Under the pieces are notes generated by a model. The model did no database searches and had not been told where the DNA came from. It was given only the letters and a program-made list of their open reading frames with translations. From an uncultured Selenomonadales bacterium (GTDB lineage: Bacteria; Bacillota_C; Negativicutes; Selenomonadales; Selenomonadaceae): a stretch of 8,024 nucleotides of DNA. Position 1 is the first letter of the stretch, and every line of letters begins with the position of its first letter. The stretch is taken from assembly GCA_947302675.1 (NCBI GenBank), contig CAMYWI010000048.1:1-8024 (forward strand). The letters are read 5' to 3'. This document shows positions 1 through 4,011 of this stretch, piece by piece. The translations under genes were made by a program, and so were the position numbers.

Positions 1-569
1 ACGGCGCAATCTGGTAATGTTGGAAGATAAAATGCACGTGAAGATTTTCGTCCCAGTAAAAATCCTCCGGCAATTCTTTCAACGGCAAGGCGTCTTGGAA
101 TAGGTACCTGTGCGGGCGGCTTAATCAATATCAACGTCAATAATCCCCATTGCATACGGCGCAATCTGGTAATGTTGGAAGATAAAATGCACGTGAAGAT
201 TTTCGTCCCAGTAAAAATCCTCCGGCAATTCTTTCAACGGCAAGGCGTCTTGGAATAGGTACCTGTGCGGGCGGCTTAATCAATATCAACGTCAATAATC
301 CCCATTGCATACGGCGCAATCTGGTAATGTTGGAAGATAAAATGCACGTGAAGATTTTCGTCCCAGTAAAAATCCTCCGGCAATTCTTTCAACGGCAAGG
401 CGTCTTGGAATAGGTACCTGTGCGGGCGGCTTAATCAATATCAACGTCAATAATCCCCATTGCATACGGCGCAATCTGGTAATGTTGGAAGATAAAATGC
501 ACGTGAAGATTTTCGTCCCAATAAAAATCCTCCGGCAATTCTTTTATCGGCAGTGCGTCTTGGAACAGG
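1..569. repeat. 155-bp tandem repeat made of the 3' end of the neighbouring gene
   Basis: Positions 1-155, 156-310 and 311-465 are identical copies at a period of 155. A fourth, partial copy at 466-569 runs into the intact gene. Framed from the stop codons (TTA on the plus strand at 121, 276 and 431), each unit is about 139 nt matching the last ~45 codons plus stop of the leftward gene at 431-1063. A short GC-rich linker (gtgcgggcggc) and a few unrelated bases complete it. Compared with the intact gene, the repeated version has 6 substitutions in 139 nt, at 366, 390, 392, 398, 399 and 411 in the last unit. Because 155 is not a multiple of 3, successive copies change frame, and none has a start codon. 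The first copy is cut by the window edge, so total copy number is unknown. It may be a true expansion or an assembly loop at a contig end. Confidence 0.95.
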
Positions 570-1063
570 AAAATATCTTTTCGCTCGACTTTCTCTGCAA
601 GTTTCTGATTCAAACGCTCAAGCAACTGCCCGTCTTGAAAGCCGTCGCCGACTTCAACCAGATAATCAAGCCCCATACGCTCACCCGACGACAAATTAAA
701 ATTCAAAGGACGAATGTAAGTCGCGGGGTGTGCGCCGCCCTTGTAGTAGTTGCTCTCCGTCAAGACGACGCTCAAAATAACAGTGTTGCCCGCGCCGTTG
801 CACATAATTTCGTAGTTCGTGCGAACGTCGACGACTTCATAGTTGTTGTGTTGCGCGGCGTAGTGAATTTCCTTGATAAACCGCAGAATCTCATCGCGAA
901 TCTTGCCATTGATTCTTTGCTCAACCGCCTTGTCTTCAACGTGCACGACAGGATAAATCAAAGTCTCGTTGTCATTGAATCGCGCCTCCGTAATCTCCGC
1001 CGCCAAACAACTTTGAACGTTCACAATCAGCAGAGCAATTATCATCAAAAATATTTTACGCAT
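431..1063 (-). CDS. Secreted DUF3298/RsiV-like protein
   Basis: A 210-aa exported protein. Residues 1-22 form a signal peptide: MRK, a hydrophobic stretch, then a likely signal peptidase I site near CLAA/E. The VQSC sequence only weakly resembles a lipobox, so a lipoprotein is less likely. The rest matches the DUF4163/DUF3298 pattern of the RsiV/PdaC group. It has the signature around residues 109-136 (GGAHPATY..LNFNLSSG) and the closing block around 180-207 (FYWDENLHVHF..YQIAPYAMGI). RsiV is a membrane anti-sigma factor that binds lysozyme, and PdaC is a peptidoglycan deacetylase. This protein lacks a cytoplasmic anti-sigma segment and a deacetylase domain, so its role is unknown; an envelope or periplasmic binding function is inferred. 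The ATG start follows GGGAGGG at good spacing. The 3' end is duplicated in tandem immediately downstream. Confidence 0.85.
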   Translation of the reverse strand: MRKIFLMIIALLIVNVQSCLAAEITEARFNDNETLIYPVVHVEDKAVEQRINGKIRDEILRFIKEIHYAAQHNNYEVVDVRTNYEIMCNGAGNTVILSVVLTESNYYKGGAHPATYIRPLNFNLSSGERMGLDYLVEVGDGFQDGQLLERLNQKLAEKVERKDIFLFQDALPIKELPEDFYWDENLHVHFIFQHYQIAPYAMGIIDVDID

Positions 1064-1109
1064 AAAAAATCCCTCCCGCGCAAATTATATCACACAGGAA
1101 GGATTTTTT
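1064..1109 (-). terminator. Terminator-like hairpin that also covers the downstream ribosome site
   Basis: Read leftward, the arms at 1109-1097 (AAAAAATCCTTCC) and 1076-1064 (GGAGGGATTTTTT) pair over 13 positions, including one G-U, around a 20-nt loop. The stem ends in six Us and starts 13 nt after the stop of the 1122-1451 gene, so it fits an intrinsic terminator for that gene. The second arm also contains the GGGAGGG ribosome site of the next gene, whose ATG follows the U-run directly. The loop holds that gene's own -10 box. Confidence 0.65.
1084..1092 (-). promoter_or_regulatory. Extended -10 promoter of the DUF3298 gene
   Basis: Read leftward, TGATATAAT is a perfect TGn-TATAAT extended -10. 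The -35 position (1107-1112, GTAAAA) is weak, as is common with extended -10 promoters. The expected start near 1077 would give a leader of about 14 nt that carries the ribosome site but lacks the first hairpin arm. Confidence 0.6.
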
Positions 1110-1121
1110 TACTGCCAAAAT

Positions 1122-1451
1122 TTATTTCGTCGCCGTGAAGACTTTAGCGACGATTTTCCAACCGTCCGCGTCCTTTTGCAAAAGGTGATAGTCAACAAAA
1201 TTTTGCCCGTGCCAATCTTCCATGACAATGCGAATCGCGGCAACGTCGTTGGTGGCGTCGAGAATATCGACAGTTGCCCGCGCTTGAGTCTTGCCGAGTT
1301 TGTCAACGGTATCGAACAGTGTTTGAATCGGCTCGCCGTTAATCGTGGCGTTCTTGTGAAAGGCGGGTTTCATAATGGAGCTGTCGCCGTCGCCACCGTC
1401 AATGTACATTTGCGCGACCTTGCGAATCGCCTCGTAATCCTGAATCGTCAT
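1122..1451 (-). CDS. NTF2-like protein, putative lumazine-binding (Lumazine_bd_2) type
   Basis: A 109-aa soluble cone-fold (NTF2/SnoaL-like) protein. The family pattern is visible as YxxGGxxGDSSxMxxAFHKNAT at about residues 16-36, an acidic middle strand, and the closing FVDYHLLQKDADGWKIVAKVF at about 85-105. Those sequences are typical of short 'putative lumazine-binding' proteins in Bacillota, whose ligand is generally unproven; a small-molecule pocket is inferred from the fold. The ATG at 1451 is preferred over one 27 codons upstream because GGGGAGGAAATTTTT directly precedes it and family similarity begins there. The gene lies 77 nt downstream of the flavodoxin-fold reductase gene on the same strand with no convincing promoter between, so co-transcription is likely. 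A terminator-like hairpin follows it. Confidence 0.75.
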   Translation of the reverse strand: MTIQDYEAIRKVAQMYIDGGDGDSSIMKPAFHKNATINGEPIQTLFDTVDKLGKTQARATVDILDATNDVAAIRIVMEDWHGQNFVDYHLLQKDADGWKIVAKVFTATK

Positions 1452-1528
1452 AAAAATTTCCTCCCCAATGAGTTTAAACCGTAGCCGATTAGAAATTTGT
1501 ACTGCGCGGCTTTCGCCAAAAGATCTCT

Positions 1529-2092
1529 TCAAAGACCGTTACCCTGCGCGACAGCCTTACCGAGTTCGTAAGCGTCGGTTAATTCTTTATGCCCCTTGAT
1601 GTCGCCAACCTTCATGACGCCGCCCGCCAAAACGTGTCCGCGCTCCGTCCAGCCAAGATGTTTCATGAGATTTTGATAGTAAGTTAGCGCGTCGTCGAAA
1701 CCGTAACCTTCCGCCGCCATTAAAAGCACGGATTCTTTCTTTGGATTGCGATAATTCGGGTCACACTCGGCAACAGCAAACAATCTATCAAACGCCGTGC
1801 GCAACTGCCCGCTGAAATTCCAGTAATAAAGCGGCGTCGCCAAAACTACGACGTCAGCCACGCGATACGCCGGATAAATTTTTTCCATGTCGTCGCGCTG
1901 AATGCAGGGGTGCTCTGGATTTTTTCCGCCGCCGAAACAACCTTTGCAACCGTGAATATTCATCTTGTCCAGGAAAAAAATCTCGACCTCGCAACCCGCC
2001 TCGCGTGCGCCGCGAGCAAATTCTTCGACAAGCGCGGAAGTATTTCCCTTCGTTCGCGGACTACCGTTCAAAACTATAATCTTTCTGCTCAT
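1529..2092 (-). CDS. Flavodoxin-fold NAD(P)H-dependent FMN reductase family protein
   Basis: A 187-aa cytoplasmic flavoprotein of the NADPH-dependent FMN reductase / iron-sulfur flavoprotein-like family. The phosphate-binding loop of FMN is seen as GSPRTKGNTSAL at residues 10-21. The flavin-contacting segment TPLYYWNFSGQLRTAFDRL spans about 86-104. Between them lies GCKGCFGGGKNPEHPC..DDM (48-69). Family members often carry a denser Cys cluster here; this one keeps C49, C52 and C63, so an iron-sulfur cluster is uncertain. It probably reduces quinones, nitro compounds or another electron acceptor using FMN, but the substrate cannot be read from the sequence. The start at 2092 has AGGAGAG upstream; the longer frame to 2191 would run through the promoter region. 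It is divergent from an HxlR-type regulator, the usual arrangement for regulator and target. Confidence 0.85.
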   Translation of the reverse strand: MSRKIIVLNGSPRTKGNTSALVEEFARGAREAGCEVEIFFLDKMNIHGCKGCFGGGKNPEHPCIQRDDMEKIYPAYRVADVVVLATPLYYWNFSGQLRTAFDRLFAVAECDPNYRNPKKESVLLMAAEGYGFDDALTYYQNLMKHLGWTERGHVLAGGVMKVGDIKGHKELTDAYELGKAVAQGNGL

Positions 2093-2120
2093 TCGATTCA
2101 CTCTCCTAAAATTTATGCTC

Positions 2121-2137
2121 TGTGGTATAATAACACA
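2121..2137. promoter_or_regulatory. Near-perfect palindrome over divergent -10 boxes, likely operator
   Basis: TGTGGTATAATAACACA is a 17-bp dyad with 7 of 8 base pairs symmetric around an A at 2129. It contains the rightward extended -10 (TGGTATAAT, 2123-2131) for hxlR and, on the other strand, the leftward -10 (TATTAT) of the reductase gene. A dimeric regulator bound here would block both promoters. It is inferred to be the HxlR-family operator; no experimental site is known to me for this protein. Confidence 0.6.
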
Positions 2138-2154
2138 AAAATTTTTCTGCGCAA
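2127..2154 (-). promoter_or_regulatory. Leftward promoter of the flavodoxin-fold reductase gene
   Basis: On the minus strand, TTGCGC (2154-2149) and TATTAT (2132-2127) are separated by 16 nt. The predicted transcript starts near 2120, leaving a leader of about 28 nt that includes AGGAGAG before the ATG at 2092. The -10 overlaps the palindrome at 2121-2137. Confidence 0.55.
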
Positions 2155-2184
2155 TTACGTACTTTTTTGTTAGGAGGATTTTAA

Positions 2185-2517
2185 ATGGCAAGATGTATTG
2201 GTGACGAAAGCTTTAACGATACGGGACTATTCTATACGCTGAAACTTATTAAAGGCAAGTACAAAATGCGGGTTTTATATACGCTAATGGAGTTCGGAGT
2301 CGTACGCTTTGAAGAGTTGAAACGTTATCTCGGCAAAAAAATCTCTTATCGCATGTTAAGTAGCACGTTAAAGGAGTTGGAGGCGGACGATTTGATAAAA
2401 AGAAAAGAGTACGAGCAACTTCCGCCGAAAGTTGAGTACTCTTTGACCGAGCGCGGCAAATCTTTAATCCCGTTGCTTGACGGTTTGTGTCAATGGGGCG
2501 AAGAGCATAAGCCTTGA
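2185..2517 (+). CDS. HxlR-family winged-helix transcriptional regulator, YodB-like
   Basis: A 110-aa DNA-binding protein with the HxlR pattern. An N-terminal cysteine region is followed by LIKGKYKMRVLYTLMEFGVVRFEELKR. The recognition region ISYRMLSSTLKELEADDLIKR lies at about 53-73, then the wing PPKVEYSLTERGKSLIPLLDGL (80-101). HxlR proteins act as dimers that repress or activate nearby detoxification and redox genes. Cys4 and Cys102 match in placement the redox-active Cys6 and Cys101 of Bacillus subtilis YodB (112 aa), which controls azoreductase and nitroreductase genes in response to quinones and diamide. The divergent neighbour here is a flavin reductase, so a redox or electrophile switch is inferred. 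The start is fixed by TAGGAGG eight bases before the ATG. Many HxlR proteins have a CP or CPV motif at the first cysteine; here it is CI. Confidence 0.9.
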   Translation: MARCIGDESFNDTGLFYTLKLIKGKYKMRVLYTLMEFGVVRFEELKRYLGKKISYRMLSSTLKELEADDLIKRKEYEQLPPKVEYSLTERGKSLIPLLDGLCQWGEEHKP

Positions 2518-2542
2518 AAAGTTTCTGCGCGTGTGATATATT
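2514..2542 (+). promoter_or_regulatory. Sigma-A promoter overlapping the hxlR stop codon
   Basis: TTGAAA (2514-2519) is followed after exactly 17 nt by TATATT (2537-2542), preceded by TGA to make a TGn extended -10. The -35 box overlaps the hxlR stop. Transcription would start near 2549 and enter a structured leader and a 24-codon ORF. There is no larger rightward gene before rsgA, which is read the other way. Confidence 0.55.
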
Positions 2543-2555
2543 TTCTACGTTGGAC

Positions 2556-2609
2556 TCGCGCAGTCGTTCGCGACGGGCGGAGAGGTTCAATCAGCCCCCG
2601 AGAAGGGGG
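2556..2609 (+). other. Two leader stem-loops, the second enclosing a ribosome site
   Basis: The first stem is TCGCG/CGCGA (2556-2560 with 2569-2573, loop of 8). The second is CCCCC-GAGAA-GGGGG (2595-2609). The G-rich arm continues as GGGGGAAG, a plausible Shine-Dalgarno sequence eight bases before the ATG at 2618, so pairing would hide it. The second hairpin could also be a terminal hairpin of a small mobile element. Confidence 0.4.
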
Positions 2610-2617
2610 AAGATGTT

Positions 2618-2692
2618 ATGTTCAAGATTGTTGTTCGCGTCGTAGTTTTGACGGTCATAATTCTTTGGGTATTAACAAATACAGCCTCCTAA
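2618..2692 (+). CDS. Candidate 24-aa hydrophobic membrane peptide
   Basis: A short ORF beginning MFKIVVRVVV and ending LTNTAS. It has a basic amino end (K3, R7) followed by about 13 strongly hydrophobic residues including a tryptophan, enough for one membrane span. It has a G-rich ribosome site that is hidden in a hairpin, and a well-formed promoter (2514-2542) about 70 bp upstream. Size and composition resemble single-span toxins of type I toxin-antitoxin systems, such as the E. coli Ibs peptides (18-19 aa). The resemblance is in character, not in recognisable sequence. An opposing promoter-like pair lies at 2739-2767. With so short an ORF, chance cannot be excluded, and I do not recognise the peptide. 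Confidence 0.3.
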   Translation: MFKIVVRVVVLTVIILWVLTNTAS

Positions 2693-2785
2693 GCTCCCTA
2701 AAGCTTTGAAGACTGAAAGCCACCGAAGTATCTTACAAATATTACGGGGGTAGACCTCTTTAATCAAGTCGAGGTGTCGAGAGAC
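2693..2785 (+). mobile_element. Possible decayed right end of an IS200/IS605-type element (omega-RNA-like)
   Basis: The order of motifs resembles the 3' terminus that follows tnpB in IS200/IS605 elements: 'gctccctaaagc', a small GCTTT/AAAGC stem (2703-2707 with 2716-2720), then GAAAGCC, a C-rich arm, a G-rich arm and GGGGGTAG. Those ends often read GAAGCCCC(C)...GGGG(G)TAG followed by TTCAC. The CCACCG/CGGGGG stem (2720-2725 with 2745-2750) has one mismatch, and the TTCAC end is absent, so it would be a degraded remnant. No tnpA or tnpB coding sequence is present. The call rests on remembered motif resemblance only. Confidence 0.3.
2739..2767 (-). promoter_or_regulatory. Weak leftward promoter-like pair opposing the 24-aa ORF
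   Basis: On the minus strand, TTGATT (2767-2762) and TAATAT (2744-2739) are spaced by 17 nt. The predicted start near 2732 would give an RNA antisense to the small ORF at 2618-2692. The -10 matches consensus at only 4 of 6 positions. Confidence 0.25.
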
Positions 2786-2833
2786 GCTTATTTTTTTCTA
2801 CCGATAAAAATCTATCACAGGAAATTTATCTTG

Positions 2834-3745
2834 TCAATAAATTTTTGGCGCGACGACCTCTTCAAGCAAAGTCAGATAAGAATCGTAGCGTTCGCGCAAA
2901 ATTTCTCCGCGTTCAACCGCCGCCTTGACGCCGCAATCCGGCTCGTGGCTGTGTAAACAATTCATGAACTTGCAATCCGCGAACTGCGCGAACTCCTTAA
3001 AGCAATGCCACAGATTTTTTTTATCAAGCCCCGCCTCCGCCAAGTCGACTGCGCTAAATCCCGGCGTATCGACTAAAAAGCCCTCGTCGAACTTTATCAG
3101 CTCGGCAACTCGCGTCGTGTGCTTGCCGCGCAGAATTTTTTCGCTGACCTTGCCGACCTTTAACTTTAAATTTTTATCAAGCGCGTTGAGAATTGACGAC
3201 TTCCCGACGCCGCTCGGTCCCGCGAAAACCGTCACGCCCGACGATAAAATTTCTCGCAACTCGTCTAGTCCTTCGTCCGTGAACGTCGACACACGCAAGA
3301 TTTTATACAGCGGCTCGTACTCCGACAAGAATTTTTTTTCCTCCGCCAAATCGATTTTGTTCACGCAGATTATTATCTCCGCAAGCTCCGACTTCTCCGC
3401 CAAGATTAAAAATCTGTTCAGTAGCAGACGATTGAGCTTGGGCGCGTCGACGGCGAACGTCAAAATCACGCGGTCGACGTTAGCGATTTGCGGGCGAATC
3501 AAAACGTTGCGGCGCGACTGAACACTTTCAATCACGCCGCTTTTATCTTTCAACCTCGAAATTTCTACGAAGTCGCCGACGAAGACTGCGCTCCCAACTC
3601 TTTTGTCGCGCTTGAGTAGCCCGCGCAGTTTGCACGGAATAATTTCCGCGCCGACCTTCACGAAGAAGAAACTGTTATAAAATTTTATCACACGTCCAAT
3701 GGTAGGGACTAGGGACTGGGAACTAGGGACTAGTTCATTACGCAT
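2834..3745 (-). CDS. rsgA: Ribosome small subunit-dependent GTPase A
   Basis: A 303-aa circularly permuted GTPase that binds the 30S subunit late in assembly and releases factors on GTP hydrolysis. An N-terminal OB-fold (about 17-80, GRVIKFYNSFFFV) is followed by G4 NKID (129-132), G1 GPSGVGKS (176-183), the switch segment GKHTTR (207-212) and G3 DTPGF (226-230). The C-terminal zinc domain has C258, C263, H265 and C271, then VKAAVERGEI..RYDSY. Length and motif order are normal. Family similarity begins at about residue 16; the first 14 residues are encoded mostly by a 7-bp tandem repeat (3703-3730). The ATG at 3745 has AAGGGGCG upstream and is the only good in-frame start, although a rare ATT at residue 16 is possible. 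It lies downstream of prpC and prkC, a conserved Bacillota order; B. subtilis RsgA (CpgA) is a PrkC substrate. Confidence 0.95.
   Translation of the reverse strand: MRNELVPSSQSLVPTIGRVIKFYNSFFFVKVGAEIIPCKLRGLLKRDKRVGSAVFVGDFVEISRLKDKSGVIESVQSRRNVLIRPQIANVDRVILTFAVDAPKLNRLLLNRFLILAEKSELAEIIICVNKIDLAEEKKFLSEYEPLYKILRVSTFTDEGLDELREILSSGVTVFAGPSGVGKSSILNALDKNLKLKVGKVSEKILRGKHTTRVAELIKFDEGFLVDTPGFSAVDLAEAGLDKKNLWHCFKEFAQFADCKFMNCLHSHEPDCGVKAAVERGEILRERYDSYLTLLEEVVAPKIY
3703..3730. repeat. 7-bp tandem repeat overlapping the rsgA start
   Basis: Four heptamers, TAGGGAC, TAGGGAC, TGGGAAC and TAGGGAC, run head to tail and are followed by TAGTTCATTACGCATTATTCAT. They encode about residues 5-14 of the predicted RsgA (LVPSSQSLVP on the minus strand). 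Such low-complexity strings are more typical of intergenic filler than of coding sequence. Confidence 0.85.
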
Positions 3746-3792
3746 TATTCATCGCCCCTTGAATTATGAACCGGTAGCGGGAAGTTGAAACC

Positions 3793-3847
3793 CGGCGCAC
3801 AAGGACGTGCGCCGCCGGCAACGAAAACAGGGATGTTTTCTTGCCGG
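3793..3847. repeat. Two adjacent perfect or near-perfect stem-loops
   Basis: The first is CGGCGCAC-AAGGAC-GTGCGCCG (3793-3814, 8 bp). The second begins at the next base: CCGGCAA and GAAAAC pair with GTTTTC and TTGCCGG (3815-3847), 13 bp with one bulged C and a six-base loop AGGGAT. Both are six-base-loop hairpins placed back to back, suggesting a dispersed intergenic palindromic repeat rather than a single terminator. Confidence 0.8.
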
Positions 3848-3853
3848 TCAACG

Positions 3854-3877
3854 CCCCTGCGAGGGGTCTTTTCTTTT
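3854..3877 (+). terminator. Terminator-shaped hairpin in the prkC-rsgA gap
   Basis: CCCCT-GCG-AGGGG (3854-3866) is followed by TCTTTTCTTTT on the plus strand. The shape fits an intrinsic terminator for rightward transcripts, but no rightward gene precedes it, so it may simply belong to the repeat cluster. On the minus strand, in the direction of prkC to rsgA, there is no U-run. Confidence 0.4.
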
Positions 3878-3879
3878 GT

Positions 3880-3913
3880 CAAACTTTTCTTTGGACAAGC
3901 AAAGAAAAGTTTG
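3880..3913. repeat. Perfect 14-bp inverted repeat
   Basis: CAAACTTTTCTTTG (3880-3893) and CAAAGAAAAGTTTG (3900-3913) are exact reverse complements around the loop GACAAG. This resembles known families of dispersed intergenic palindromes with an (A/T)-rich core. It sits between prkC and rsgA. Confidence 0.85.
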
Positions 3914-3950
3914 TTCCACAAGATAAAAACTATTTTAAAACTCAATCGAA

Positions 3951-4009
3951 GAGACGAGCCGACGACGTCTCAGCTGGTTTTGCGTGCCCACTTTTTGGCA
4001 AAAAGGGGG
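3951..4009. repeat. Two further inverted repeats just after the prkC stop
   Basis: GAGACG (3951-3956) pairs with CGTCTC (3966-3971). CTTTTT-GGC-AAAAAG (3991-4005) is flanked by CCC (3987-3989) and GGG (4007-4009), which extend the stem past one mismatch. In the leftward direction these follow the prkC stop at 4012-4014 but lack a clear U-run, so termination is doubtful. Confidence 0.6.
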
Positions 4010-4011
4010 GA

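Noticed and set aside
137..474. Repeated 60-codon open frames across the tandem units at 137-319 and 292-474
   Set aside because: They are off-frame readings created by the 155-bp periodicity. The biologically meaningful frame in each unit is the one matching the DUF3298 C-terminus, which ends at TAA.
1..569. CRISPR-like array
   Set aside because: The period is regular, but the units are fully identical with no unique spacers, and they match a protein-coding gene end.
482..1138. Long rightward open frame opposite the DUF3298 gene
   Set aside because: It is antisense to a gene with a signal peptide, family motifs and a good ribosome site. Its own product has no recognisable domain and no ribosome site.
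2249..2590. Leftward open frame opposite hxlR
   Set aside because: It lies on the complement of a clear HxlR coding sequence and resembles no family.
2548..2617. Known riboswitch in the leader of the 24-aa ORF
   Set aside because: Only two short simple hairpins are visible; no conserved core of a known riboswitch class was recognised.
3877..3882. TTGACA on the minus strand as a -35 box for rsgA
   Set aside because: It is a perfect -35 hexamer, but no -10-like sequence is found at 15-19 nt spacing.
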